Part shown: positions 10,553-21,774 of the stretch, piece by piece
Position numbering within the stretch: position 1 is the first letter of the stretch
Layout of the letters: every line of letters starts with the position of its first letter
NCBI GenBank assembly: GCA_030035585.1
Contig: CM057462.1
Location: 63,708,734-63,772,733, forward strand
Direction of reading: 5' to 3'
DNA length: 64,000 nt
Origin: Dugong dugon
Taxonomy: Eukaryota > Chordata > Mammalia > Sirenia > Dugongidae
Position numbers and translations under genes: made by a program
Notes under the pieces: generated by a model
The model's input: the letters and a program-made list of their open reading frames with translations, nothing else
Told to the model about the DNA's origin: nothing
The model's database searches: none

Positions 10553-10640
10553 GCAGCATAGTGCATAGAACCTGGTATGGAGAGTAGGAGAACTGGGTCC
10601 TTCTCTATCACAACCTCACTGTGTGACATTGGATAAGTGT
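10553..10640 (+). repeat. MIR SINE fragment
   Basis: 'GAACTGGGTCCTTCTCTATC' followed by 'CTCACTGTGTGACATTGGATAAG' resembles the MIR core. Short and diverged. Confidence 0.55.
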
Positions 10641-11090
10641 CTTGGTTAGGTTCCCTTAGAAGCAAACACAGAGACAGGGGTCCTAGAACAAGTGGTTTGT
10701 TTGGGAGGTGAGGGAAATGCTGGTAGGAAGTGAACAATCAAAGCAGGGAAGGGAAGGCAAACAATAAGGTGCATTATTGCACTAGTTATCACAATGGACA
10801 ATGAAGCTTCATCCCATTAAGGGAACTCTGGTGGTCATGGTAGACATGCACAGAGTTATCCCATCCCCAGGAAGCAAGGAAACTGGAGTATTTATGTACC
10901 AATACCTGTCAGTCATTGGTTGAGGACTGTTCTGGAAGGGGGCCTGCTGCAGACATGGGAAATTGGGCATCGACAGCCGATAAAAGCCCTCAGACACAGA
11001 AATGCAGGTCCTGATCAATGCAGGCAGGGCCATGTGCACTGAAGAGGAAAGGGCAAGGGGAAATGGAGAGCTACCAACAGTGTCTTCTGC
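10641..11090. repeat. Unassigned ancient interspersed repeat
   Basis: The start 'TCTTGGTTAGGTTCCCTTAGAAGC' and the interior look like an old dispersed element with an LTR-like or MER-like flavour. I cannot name the family, and there is no second copy in the window. Confidence 0.35.
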
Positions 11091-12479
11091 AGAAGTGATA
11101 TCCCCTTTAATTTCAGTTTCCCATCTGTGAAATGGTAATAGTAAAACCTAATTTGAAACTTTGTTTTTCTATTCTTTGATGTAATAACATCTCTTCAACC
11201 TGAGTGTATTAGTCTGGATCCACTCAGAAGAGAGAAAATACACTAATTTGAACAGAGAATGTTTAATATAAGAATTGTTAACTATAACAAGGTATTGGAG
11301 TAACAAAGGATAAGTAAAGAGAACTCTACAGAACGTAGAAATAGCAGATATTAGGAGCAGCCACTATTTCCAGGGCTGAGAAAGAGCACCCAAGGAAGAT
11401 TTCTCTCCACTGCTTACTCCCTACCCTCACCCAGTGCTGTACCCAGACCTGGTTGGAGCCGGTCCAGATGGGTTCGCTGCAGAGGCCAAAGGAATGAGTC
11501 TCTTTCCAACTATATGCCACATTTTTGACCTATAGTCTCAAAATGTATAAGGGGATTTTCTTAAAATTCTGTTAATGGTTATCTTATCTTGGGACATAAG
11601 AAGAAAAAAGCAAATACTGGACACGTTCATGTTCTTTAAGAGCTGTGATAAGAAAGCAAAAGTAACCTTGTGCCCACTGGCAAATGCTGATTCAAAAACG
11701 TGTTTGTTTTTGATATTTCTGGCATTACTGTGCTTTGATGTACTAAAAAGATAGCAGCAGCTGGACCAATGAGCAGTAAGCCCTCACTTCTGATATGGCA
11801 ACCATGGGAGTGTGCAAGCCAATAGGAAATAAGCCTCCCCTTCGAACGTGGCCACACTGGGGGAGATGAACCAATGAGGAACCGGCGCCCACCTCTGACA
11901 TCAGGAGCAGAAGGAATACTCTAATGGGCACGAGACCCAGACACAGGCCAGGCAGAGCAGCTGCCTGACTGTCCTGCTGGTTTAGGTGATATTTTGAGAC
12001 TCCACTCAAATTTGTCAGTAGTACAGGAAAGTCTTCTCCCTTCTCCCTCACATTCCCAACTAGGCTCATAAAGGGTCTACATCTACCAACACTCCACCTC
12101 CTCCATATACCCCTGTACTTACTTCTCTTGATGCAGAAGGAATGGCGGATCTGATTGGGCAGAAAAAAGCACCAAAAGCAGCCACCTCCATCTCAGGGGA
12201 AGAAAACCAGATCCGGCAAGTAGCCTCCTTTGAGCTCAGGCAGGGAGATTGGAAGAACAGGACGTTAGTCCTGTCTCCCCATTGCATCCCAAATAAATAG
12301 ACCTCTGCCCTAAAACATACTATAGTGTTTAATTCCCAGCCCATTTGGGTGGGGTGAGATAAGATATTTCTCTAGCTGCCCTTATTCCTCTTGCTAACTC
12401 TGCAGCTATCTGCAAACAAGAAGTCTCCTGTGAAAACTGTCCTGTCATCATCTATCTCTAACCCTGGTTGCCCTAGATG
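11091..12479. other. No gene; one possible old repeat
   Basis: About 11205-11520 starts like an old dispersed repeat ('GTATTAGTCTGGATCCACTC'), unassigned. The remainder is unique-looking. Overlapping frames up to 108 codons on the minus strand have no recognisable motif. Confidence 0.4.
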
Positions 12480-12845
12480 CTTGTACCCACCCCCTCCACT
12501 GTCCTGGTCTCCCTCTGCCCTATCCTCACCTTCCTCATTTAAAATCGAAATCTCCCAGACTAGTTAACGCCCACTTAATCTTCATCCCAAACGTCACTTC
12601 CTAGCGAAGCCCTCCTTGATGCTCGTAATGTGGACTGGGCCCACATCATATGTTCTTGTAGCTCCGTGCATCTCTCCCCCACAACATTTAGCATCACTTT
12701 TTATTTTATATTTGAGTCATTGACTGATGTCTGCCATCCCCCACTGGCTTGTAAGCTCCAGAAGGGTGGAGATCGTGTCTGTTTTGCTCACTATTTCTCT
12801 CAGGTACCTGAAAATAGTAGGCACGTAACAAACACCAGTTGAATG
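12480..12845 (+). mobile_element. L2 LINE 3' end, plus strand
   Basis: Ends with the L2-type 'CTTGTAAGCTCCAGAAGGGTGG' and a terminal 'CAGTTGAATGCA', preceded by 'GCGAAGCCCTCCTTGATG'. Ancient and non-functional. Confidence 0.75.
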
Positions 12846-12849
12846 CATG

Positions 12850-13008
12850 CAGAGTGGGTAAGGCTCTGGAGGCAAACTGGCTGGACCTGAACCCCAGATT
12901 AAGTGGAATAATGTAGAAAAACAATAGTACCTCGGGGAGTTGTTGGAGGACTAAATAAAAGTGTTTACAATAGTGCCAAACACACAGTAGGTGCTCAAAA
13001 AATGTCCA
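12850..13008 (+). repeat. MIR SINE, plus strand
   Basis: 'CTGGACCTGAACCCCAGATTA' and a terminal 'CAGTAGGTGCTCAAAAAATG' give the two ends of a diverged MIR. Confidence 0.65.
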
Positions 13009-14213
13009 CATTAATATTGTTGCCATTACTCTGATCTGATCTGTGTTGGTGGGAGAGACCAGGGTGTATATGTAGATGTTGTTTGGTGGGGGTCACCAGT
13101 GTATGTGTGTGTACTGGGGTGCTGGGGGTGGGCACTGCCCTCCATGAGTGCTGCTCAGACAGAAGGCACAAAGACACAGGCCAGTATTTCTAGAAAGGGT
13201 GAGCATATCAACACTGTGGCTAGCCACAGCATGCTCTCTCCAGGGCTGGGTGACTTTGGAATCGCTTCTCATTGATATTTCATGGTCAATTAAGTGGCTG
13301 GTGATGAATTGGCATCATGGGAATGATGTCATCAAATTGTCATCTTAAGGTAATCCATGTTGTGAACAATGGGGTGAGAATACCTAAATGGATGAGTCCA
13401 TGGTACCCATAATTGTGGGTCAAAGTGAGATATCAATGTCCATCAGTGACGGCCATAGTAGCAGTGGTTTCCAAAAGCTTTTACAGTCACAGAAAACTTT
13501 CACCAGGAGAACATCTTACAGAAGATCTGATGCATAAAACCAAAAGGTGTGGAGCAGCTTGAGTTGAGCTGGGTGCCCGGGGCCCCATCTCCTCAGCCTC
13601 CCTCCCAACCTCCAGTACTCAGCTGAACACCTCCAGCACAGGGATCGAGAATTCTTGTTTGACTTCCTTTCCCACAGGACATGAGAGGGTGTCCTGTCAG
13701 CAGGGAACTTCAAATATATTTGCTGATGGATATGCTCCCTGCTGAGAGCACCCACTCACCCTCCCACAGCCTCACCCTTCTTAGCACATGGCCAAGGGCA
13801 GTGTGCCCTGGGTGCTTCTCAGCCCCGCTGAGCTGATTCTGAGCTGTCCTGAGCTTTGGTGGGAATGAAGGCAGACACAGAGTGCCCATGCAAATTACTG
13901 CTCTGTTTCCAGGGCCAGCTTCGTGGCCGTGTGCCCAGTGCAATGGCACAGGGCCCCACCTTAGATGGGGCCCATGCTGGCTTTAATGCTCTGCTGTGGC
14001 TGTCTTAAAATTCTTCATAATTTTTTAACAAGGTGTCCCACATTTTCATTTTGCACTGAGCCACAAAAATCATGTGACCAGTCCTGGCACTCTGTCAGCA
14101 TGGCTTTTCCCCCTGAGCTTTCTGCCTTTGGGCTGGTCTAGGGAACTGGAGATGGGGTAGGGGCATCTCTTCATGATCATCCAGCAGGTCTGAGCAACCA
14201 TGAGGCCAAGAGT
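13009..14213. other. No gene or recognised repeat
   Basis: Contains a GT-rich patch at 13080-13120. A segment at about 13915-13985 ('GCAATGGCACAGGGCCCC') looks like an old repeat of unknown class. No credible exon seen. Confidence 0.4.
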
Positions 14214-14350
14214 GGATGCATAGGCCTCAGAGTCGGGCAAATATGGTTCTGAGTTCCTGTACCACCTACTGGCTATGTTACCCTAGGGAAGTCACTTGAC
14301 CTCTGTAGGACTCAGTTTCCATATCTGTCAAATGGAGACAACATCCTTCT
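14214..14350 (+). repeat. MIR SINE, plus strand
   Basis: 'AAGTCACTTGACCTCTGTAGG' then 'CAGTTTCCATATCTGTCAAAT' is the MIR core on the plus strand. Confidence 0.8.
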
Positions 14351-14689
14351 CTTCCCAGGAGTGCTGAGTGCCAACATTTGTTGCCACTGCTGGCTTCCTC
14401 TCCCTGTGCCTCATCCTCAAAGGTCTCCTTTAAAGCTCCCTGTGTTAGGTATCACACTGGCCAACCACAGACTCTGCTCACCAACCTCCAAACACACTCA
14501 TCCAAGTGCTGGGGAGAGGAAGGTGCTTTCAGCAGGGCTTGCCTCCCAGCAACTTCTCCCTGCTGGCCAGCACATCCACCACAAGGCTAGAGTGACTTCT
14601 CCAAACCGCCGTGAGCTTCCAACCCCCTCCAGGCTCAAGGCTAAAGTCATTAAGCATGGGACTTCAGACCTGGGGAGTTGGGCCCCACC

Positions 14690-14970
14690 TGCCTCTCCAA
14701 CCTCCTCTCTTCCTCTCCCCACCTGCACACAGCCTACTCCACTTCTCAGTAAGCATAGCTCATTCTTTCACACCTCCAGACTTCTGTTCATGCTGTCACT
14801 TTTCCTAAGATGCCCTCCCTGCAATTCTGCCCTCAAACCCCATCTATCTCTGAAACACTTCCTGGCTCTGTCTCTACTCCTCCACTTGCTCCCCGGTGCT
14901 CCTATAGGGTCTTGTCATTCCTTGATAGTAGCACCAGTCACTGTGAGTCTTAATGGTCTATTTAGCGTCT
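14690..14970 (+). mobile_element. L2 LINE fragment, plus strand
   Basis: L2 3' wording: 'CTTCTGTTCATGCTGTCAC', 'GATGCCCTCCCTGCAATTC' and 'CTGGCTCTGTCTCTACTCC'. A 203-codon open frame (14361-14972) runs through it and the upstream unique DNA but shows no domain; it is treated as chance. Confidence 0.7.
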
Positions 14971-14977
14971 AGTGCCA

Positions 14978-15200
14978 TGAAACCATTGTTAAGGGCTTGG
15001 GTTCTGGAGACAGACTACCCAGGTTCAAACCCCAGCTCCTCTACTTTCCAGCTGCATGATTACTGCGTGACAAGTTCTTTACCCTCTCTATGCCTCGATT
15101 TCTCCATCTGTAAGATGGGGACAATAATCATGCCTGCCTCCCAGTGTTGCTGTGGAAAGCAAATGAGTTCATAAACTCACAAGGCACTTGCTAAAATTCC
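14978..15200 (+). repeat. MIR SINE, nearly full, plus strand
   Basis: Well preserved: 'GGGCTTGGGTTCTGGAGACAG', 'CAGGTTCAAACCCCAGCTCC', 'CTCCATCTGTAAGATGGGG' and a terminal 'AAGGCACTTGCT'. It is the best MIR in the window. Confidence 0.88.
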
Positions 15201-15304
15201 AGTTATGATGATCATCCCTCAGTCAACATTCACACACCTTCTACTATGTGCCAGTCACTGTGCGAGGCACTGGGGATACAGTGGTGAACAAGACTCACGC
15301 CGTC

Positions 15305-15400
15305 ACTGCTCCACCACTTCCTGACTCCAAGGCCTTGGGTAAGTCTCTAGCCCCCTTTAGGTCTTAGTGTTCTCCTGGGTAAAATGAGAGGCTTGGACAA
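15305..15400 (+). repeat. MIR SINE fragment
   Basis: 'CCTTGGGTAAGTCTCTAGCC' and 'CTGGGTAAAATGAGAGGC' match the MIR core. An upstream segment at 15230-15300 ('TGTGCGAGGCACTGGGGATAC') is another old repeat end that I do not assign. Confidence 0.65.
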
Positions 15401-15754
15401 TGTTATCCCCAAAGTTATTTCTAATGTTAGTTTTTCTGGCAACTCTTCTCTGGCATTTGCCAGAAATTTCTGGCATTTTATAAATACTCAAGAAATTGGA
15501 CCTGCCAAGTGGCCCTTTTGCTGACGACTGATGAGTCTGGTATTTGGATATCAATGTTGTCTCCTAATGACTGACTGAAGGAAAATATATGGTCCAATTT
15601 GGAAATATGGCCACATAATTTAGCCTCTTGTCCCTTACAAAGAAGAAGTGAGAGTTCAGGGAGTCATGAGCATACTGGTGCAATGGAGAGAGAGAGACAC
15701 AGTCAAAAGAAGGCTGAGTGTTATCCATTAACACTTCAGAAGAGGACACAGCCT
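15401..15754. other. No gene or recognised repeat
   Basis: Unique-looking sequence with a short local duplication of the 'TTTCTGGCA' motif near 15430-15475. Nothing else supported. Confidence 0.4.
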
Positions 15755-15825
15755 GAAGACCATAGTCTAAATCCTGGCTCTACTTCTTACTTTGGGCAAG
15801 TCACTTCCCATCTCTGAGCTTGTTT
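15755..15825 (+). repeat. MIR SINE fragment
   Basis: 'AAATCCTGGCTCTACTTC' and 'GGGCAAGTCACTTCCCATC' are MIR-core phrases. Confidence 0.65.
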
Positions 15826-15837
15826 CTTTGGTGTTTT

Positions 15838-17320
15838 GTTTTTATAAAATATATTATACAAAAGAAGATTTAAAACATATATGTACAGTTTGAGCAACAG
15901 GTACTCACAACTCCAGTTAAGAAACAGAATCGTGTCTGTGTCTTAGAAGCCCCTATATGCTCTTCCCTTGTCTTATACTCTTTCCAATCAATCACACCCC
16001 ACACAAGGTAACAACTATCCTCAATTTTGTCTTAATTGTTCCTTACTTTTCTCTATAGTTTTTTTTTTTTTGTCTATGTATGAATCCCTAAATAGACTAT
16101 TGTTTTATTTACTTGTTTTTGAATTTTACATAAGTGGAAGCATCCTACAGGTATTCTATGAGTTCTTGCTTTCACTCAACATAGATTTGTAAATTCATCC
16201 TAGTTAATGAATAAAGAAGTAATATATTCATTGTTATGGCTGAATAGCATTCCATTGTATACATTTAACACTATTTCTTTATGTATTATACTGTGGTAGG
16301 CATTTTGGCTAAGGCCATTGTCTTTGCTATTATGGACAATGATCTATGAACATTTTGTACATGTCTTCTAGTACACATATACAGGAGTTGCTTTAGTGTA
16401 TACCCTGGGAATGGAATTTTTGGGTCATGGCATATGTATGTGTTCAATTTTGCAAGATAATTTCAAATGGTTTTCCAAAGTGGTTGTACCAATTTCCAAA
16501 AATTCATAGCCTTGAAAACCCTATGGAGTACAGTTCTACTCTGCAACACATGGGGTCTCTATTAGTCAGAGTTGACTTGATGGCAACTGGTTTTGTTTTG
16601 TTTTTAATTGAATATTTCATCCTTTCCCCACTAATTTTCAACGTCCACTCCATCAAGAATCAAATTTCCATGTGTATGATCTATTTCTGAGATCTTTCTC
16701 TTGTTCCATTGCCCTATTCATCTATCACTATCTTAATTACTATAGTTTTATAATAAAGTTAGCTAGGTGGTAGGCAAAAATATCCCCCTTTTATTCTTCT
16801 TTAGAAGGATCGTGACCTTTGTTATGCTATATAAATGTAAGAATTACCTTGTCAACTTCCACAAAAACTCTCATGGACATTTAATTGGAATTCTTTTGAC
16901 TCAAAAGAGCAGTTTGGGGAATTTATGTCTTTATAATATCAGGTATTTTGTCTGAGAACATGGTACATCTCATGTATTTATTTAGGAGTTAATTTATTGT
17001 GTTTCAATAAGATTTTACAATTTTCACCATAAAAAAAAAAACTTGCATAGAGTTACATCTAGGTATTTTTATATTTTTGTTGCTAATGTGAATGGTATAT
17101 TTTAAATTAAATTTTTCATCTGACCCAACTGTATAAAAATTCAGTTGACTTTTGTATATTGATTTTGTATCCAGCAACCTTCCTAAAGTCTCATTGTTAT
17201 TCTAATGATTTGTTATAGTTTCTCTTGCATTTTCTACAGTCAATCATAGATCTGCAAATAATGAGTTTTTTTTCCTTGTCTCCTTGTCTTTATACTTTGT
17301 TTTTAATTTTTTTATTTCTT
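15838..17320 (-). mobile_element. Ancient L1 (L1M-like) 3' region, minus strand
   Basis: Minus-strand L1 3' sequence typical of old mammalian L1: a 3' UTR-like part at 15840-16000, 'GGCTGAATAGCATTCCATTG' near 16240 and 'GGTTTTCCAAAGTGGTTGTACC' near 16465, as seen at the end of L1 ORF2. Frames are destroyed. It carries an AfroSINE 3' fragment at 16506-16599. Confidence 0.75.
16506..16599 (+). repeat. AfroSINE 3' fragment, plus strand
   Basis: Contains 'CCTTGAAAACCCTATGGAG' and the tail 'GAGTTGACTTGATGGCAACTGG'. The head is missing. Confidence 0.85.
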
Positions 17321-17339
17321 CACATGAAGTTAGCAAATA

Positions 17340-17460
17340 GACTATTACTACAATTCCCATTTTTATAAATGAGGAAACTGAGCCTCAGGGAGGTTAAATA
17401 ACTTGCCTAAGGTCTCACAGCTAGAAATAGACAAAGTCAGTCTAGACATCCCAAAATCCA
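17340..17460 (-). repeat. MIR SINE, minus strand
   Basis: 'ATGAGGAAACTGAGCCTCAGG' and 'GCCTAAGGTCTCACAGCTAG' are the reversed MIR core. Confidence 0.78.
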
Positions 17461-17849
17461 TTTTTTTATCCCCTGCACTGAGGATTTTTTTCCCTTTCCC
17501 ACCACACAAACACATTTGAGGTTTGTAATAAAAAAAATCTTGACACATAAAAACATTAATCTGACACTGAGAGATAGGATTTTTAGTTCTTTCTTTTAAA
17601 GAAAAAAAAGATTATTTTAAATTTATCAGTACATCTGCACCATCTCCAAGCCAGGAAAAAAACTAAAGGGGGATGGGAACTGATATATTGTTTCATATTT
17701 GATCACTCATTCCCTCCTAACAGCAATCAGCAAGTTGGGTGTTAGTATCTCAATTTTGCAGCTAAAGAAATTGATGCTGAGAGAGGTAAGCATAAAAAAA
17801 CAATCCGGGGCTTTCAAGAGTAAACAGAATAGAAAAATATGCATTCACG
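17461..17849. other. No gene; possible MIR remnant
   Basis: AT-rich sequence. A diverged MIR-like piece sits at about 17700-17790 ('GCTAAAGAAATTGATGCTGAG'). Nothing else was recognised. Confidence 0.4.
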
Positions 17850-18240
17850 TACTCCTCACTTATCGACACAGTTAGGTTCCAAAGACCAGGTTGTTATGTG
17901 AAAATTGCCATTAAGTGAAAATGGAGGATGACCACTTCAGATCACAAAATGGAGGATGACTACATCATTATGTAACTGCCAAATTACATCATTACATAAC
18001 TGCCAAACCACTGAGAATCATGGCCCAGCCAACTTGACGTATAACCTTAACCATCACAGCCAGCATTACTCTCACCTCGCACTTCGGCATTCATTACTAC
18101 AGATGTACAGCGTTAATGCACAAAACAGTTGGATGGTAGATATTTTATTATTATTGGATAACAACATAGTCAATAGTGAGGAGTGGGTTTATTGCAATAG
18201 CCTCCAAGTATAATTTGCAAATTAGTTTTACAGCCCCAGG
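17850..18240. repeat. Possible DNA-transposon-derived repeat with local duplications
   Basis: The opening 'CTCACTTATCGACACAGTTAGG' resembles ends of old mammalian cut-and-paste elements. Inside is a tandem 24-bp duplication (17961-17984 and 17985-18008, 3 mismatches) and a repeated 'ATGGAGGATGAC' near 17923 and 17949. The family is uncertain. Confidence 0.4.
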
Positions 18241-18420
18241 TAAATACTAAAGATGAGACCTAGGAAAGGTTCCCCATGTGTTCCCTGCATGTCCATGGAG
18301 GCAAATAACCCCTCTGAGGACAGAGAAGGGAAAGTGCTGGGAAGTCATTTGTTCCTTTGCATCTATTCATTCATTTAAAAAATACTATATGTATTAAGGG
18401 CGTCCTATCTGAGTCCTGGG

Positions 18421-18777
18421 TGAGGGGGAATTGGTGGTTCAGTGGCAGAATTCTCACTTTCCATGCAGGAAACCCAGGTTTCAATTTCTGGCCAATGCAC
18501 CTCATGCATAGCCACCATCCACCTGTCAGTGGAGGCTTTTGCGTTGCTATGATGCTAAACAGGTTTCAGCAGAACTTCCGGACTAAGATGAACTAGGAAG
18601 AAAGAACTGGTGATCTACTTCCAAAAATTAGCCAATAAAAATCCTATGGATCACAATAGTCCAATCTGCAATCAATCAAGGGGATGGCACAGGACCAAGC
18701 AACATTTTGTTCCATTGTGCATGGGGTTGCCATGAGTTGGAGGCCCACTCAACAGCAGCTAACAACAACAACAACAA
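18421..18777 (+). repeat. tRNA-Gly-derived SINE with RTE 3' tail, with TSD
   Basis: A 357-bp SINE unlike AfroSINE. The first 72 bases (about 18428-18499) follow a glycine tRNA gene: A box 'TGGTTCAGTGG' at 18435-18445, 'AGAATTCTC', a decayed B box, and ends 'GAATTGG' / 'CCAATGC' able to form most of an acceptor stem. A unique body follows. From about 18680 to 18777 it matches the RTE 3' end (61561-61649), including 'GATGGCACAGGACCA' and the final (AAC)n. A 15-bp TSD with one mismatch lies at 18406-18420 and 18778-18792. It is Pol III type and not a functional tRNA. Confidence 0.9.
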
Positions 18778-18792
18778 TATCTAAGTCCTGGG

Positions 18793-19129
18793 GTTAAGGC
18801 TGGGAATACAGCTAGGAACATGAAGCTTTCAATCCAGCAAGAGAGTCAGGCATAAAACCAGTACTCACTGGTCAGCATCAGTGGTACCAAGCCCACTCCC
18901 CACCATCTGGCCAACAAGTCCTGCCTGAGGTTCAAGCAGACAGTGCTGTGCTCCTGAGCATTTCCAAGCCCCTGTTCTGGAAGCTGAAACAGCTTGGCTG
19001 CAGACTGATGACCCCTCTCTCTCTCCCCTCCCTGGTTCCCGGCAGCAGCCCCAGTGTTGCTGGCAGCCTGTCCATCAGAGTGCCAATCGCAGGGGAAATT
19101 GAATCCAGGGGCTCTTTCTAGTTGTGTTT
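18793..19129. other. No gene or recognised repeat
   Basis: Unique-looking sequence between the tRNA-Gly SINE and the repeat-free block. No feature supported. Confidence 0.4.
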
Positions 19130-20330
19130 GCTCACTTTTTTCTTAGCATGATCTTTGGTTTCATTATATTTAGGTATTTCTTTTATTTATCCATGCACCA
19201 GAAAAAAAAGGCAGGTGCCTCTTTAAACCAAGCGTGAAATGTATTAGGAAACTAAAGTTGAGAATAATGGGCTTTTTTCCCCCTCCTGGAAAGCTAGCCT
19301 ACAGGAGGAAAAAAAAAAAAAATCCATTCAAATAATTTCATTTAGTCCTAAGTATAAAATAACCGAAGTCAAGGTGTCTCTGCTGTTATTATTTTTTCTG
19401 ATGTTTTTGACACCGCGTGTGGAGTTCTCTGGAGCTCACAGCTCCCAGAGCTGTGAGCTCCCACTTGGTATATTCGTAATACTCCTTAATATTTTCATTT
19501 TGATGTAATTTGCGGCCCCAGCTTTTTAAATATCCGCTCTGTAATAATGTTTAATTTCAGGGGTCACTCCGCCAAGGAGTATATTAAAGCTTATAAAACT
19601 CATTTCCAAAGCTCAAATATCAAGCTGTGATCAGGTTAGGAGGGCAGCATCTGTGAATATTTCATCTTTTATCATGCTGATAATAAGCAGATGACAGAGG
19701 CACATTATTACAATGAGAGAATTGCTCATTTCAGGCCTGGTGCTGGAAGCTGGGGTCTGCAGTGTGTATTACTCAATAAGAGCAATTCTGATATGAAAAG
19801 CAAGTTTACTGAGGCACCACTGTGTCTTATTTGATTGGAATGAATAATATATGGAGCTGCCATTCGGGCGGCTGCCGGCCGGGGGAGGGGAGGCTGGCAT
19901 GGAGAGGTGCACTTGGGGATAGACGGCGAAATAATTTATCAAAGGATGTGTTTTATGGCCTGAAAATAAAGTTAAGATAACCACTGTTTATTAGAATCAT
20001 TATTTCGGAAATCTGTATTCTGGAAATCTTAAACATGTGCCGGCTCAGGCACGAGAAGAATCTTGATCCGTTCGACTGGTAGGATGCCTCATAATTATCT
20101 ATTTGCACATAGGGGCTGAGTGAATTTGACACCCGGGCTGATTCCTGCCACGTTCTCCATTGGCAACTTTCATTATTGCTTTGCGTCAAGCCAACCTCAT
20201 CAAGCGGGAACCTTAAAAGTCTGGTCTTTCTGGTAGCGAGATGATGAAACGCCATCAAGAGGGAGAGCAGCAGCCTTTGCCTCACAGAGACAGTCGAGCT
20301 CTAATTATTGTCCCACCCCTATAGCCGCCA
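19130..20330. promoter_or_regulatory. Candidate conserved non-coding element, repeat-free 1.2 kb
   Basis: This is the longest stretch with no recognisable repeat in a repeat-saturated window. It is AT-rich with repeated homeodomain-like cores (ATTA/TAAT, for example 'TCTAATTATTG' near 20300 and 'CATAATTATC' near 20090), keeps intact CpGs (for example 19386-19425, 19860-19880 and 20035-20075), and holds a perfect 13-bp palindrome at 19431-19461. No coding frame was found. These traits fit a developmental enhancer or other constrained element. That is inference from composition; conservation has not been measured. Confidence 0.45.
19431..19461. repeat. Perfect 13-bp inverted repeat, 5-bp loop
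   Basis: Left arm 'GGAGCTCACAGCT' (19431-19443), spacer 'CCCAG' and right arm 'AGCTGTGAGCTCC' (19449-19461). The arms are exactly complementary. It lies inside the repeat-free block. Confidence 0.95.
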
Positions 20331-20429
20331 CTGTGTCCACACCCGTCCTCTCCCTTTTCTTCCCCTCATAGTGCAGGTAGGGTGCCTCCTCGTTCCAGGA
20401 CTAATCCTTCTCTAGGTGCTGTGCGTCTC

Positions 20430-20990
20430 ATCCCTTCCTACCTATTCTGACCCCAGCCTGGTGCCATTCTCTCCCTTTCCAGTGGCTTTAACCACCCCCT
20501 TCAGCTGGCTCCTTCCCCTAAGCCTATAAACATGATCAAATTTCTTCCATCCAAGTTAAAAAACAAAACAAAACTTCTCTGACCCTGCAGCCCCCTCCAG
20601 CTATCACCCTAGTTCTTCTCTCCCCTTCTCTTCTAACCATCTCTTGAGAACTGAATACATTTACCACCCCCACAAACTTACATTGAATTCACTGCTCAGT
20701 TCATTTCATTTTGACTTCCATGCCCACCATTCCAGTGAAACCGCTCCCACCAAGGTCACTGATGCCCTCTCATTACCAAATCCACTGGGCACTTTCCATT
20801 CCTCACCTAATTTGACCTCTCCAGTGCACTTGACCCTGTTATTTCAGGACACCACTCTGCTGGTTCTCCTCCTTCCTAACTCCCTGTTCGCCTTCTGGTT
20901 CCTTTCCTGGAAACTGTTCTTGCCCTCCCTGAAGGTGTTTGGCTGGATTCCCACCTTGCCCTCTCCTCACTGTGCCCTCTGTAGTGGGTA
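20430..20990 (+). mobile_element. L2 LINE internal fragment, plus strand
   Basis: Contains 'CACCAAGGTCACTGATGCCC', 'CATTACCAAATCCACTGGGCAC' and 'CACTCTGCTGGTTCTCCTCC', phrases of the L2 RT region. It continues at 21225-21340 ('CACCCAAGCTGAAATATAGG'). Frames are broken. The 235 bases between the two parts are unassigned and may be an insertion or lost homology. Confidence 0.72.
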
Positions 20991-21774
20991 GCAGCAGTCA
21001 CGACTGTGGCTGTAACTACCACACATTGGCTGCTGACTCACAGCTTAGTATTAATAGGAATTAATTTGTTATCCAGTCTCTTTCTTGGAGTTCCAGATCC
21101 CATATACCCCGCTGGGTGCCCCACCGGACCCCAAACACAACAAGTGGAAAATTTAACATCCAACACAAACAAATACACACTCTCTTCCTCTTTCTCCCCG
21201 CTTCTCCTCCCAGTTGCTCTATCCTGAATGAAAACAGAACCCTAAGCAGTCACCCAAGCTGAAATATAGGCCAGCATCCTCGACATCTCCGTTTCCCTCA
21301 TGCCACACTTCCAATTATTCATCAAGCCCTATTGATTCTTTTATTTTCTTAGAAAATAAACAGATTTACTGGTATTTTTTACTATAAAAATGACATGTGT
21401 ATTAAATTTTTTTCAAATTATACAGAAATTAACAGAGAAGGTAAAAATCAGCTGAACTCCCTCTACCCACAGATAATCATTGTTAACATTTTGATATGGA
21501 CACATTTAGAGTTTTGTTTTGTTTTTTAATTTGGACATTTAATCAGTCAATATTTGAGTACCATTGTGTTTGGCACATAGATACATATTTGCTTTTTTAA
21601 TACAAAAAAATGGGAATTTACTGTACATACACCATCTTTAATTTGACAAAGGATATTTTTCCATTTCAATAAACATAGATCCATATGGTCCATTTAAATA
21701 GTTACATAATATTCCATTGAATCATTATGGCATAATTTACTTACTTAATCAGGTCCCTACTGATATTTAAATTG

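Noticed and set aside
14361-14972. 203-codon plus-strand open frame, the second longest in the window
   Set aside because: It spans unique DNA and an L2 fragment, has a proline/serine/leucine-rich low-information composition, and no domain or splice context. Chance frame.
18428-18499. Possible tRNA-Gly gene
   Set aside because: It is the head of a SINE with TSDs and an RTE tail. The anticodon arm and B box are mutated, so it is not a functional tRNA gene.
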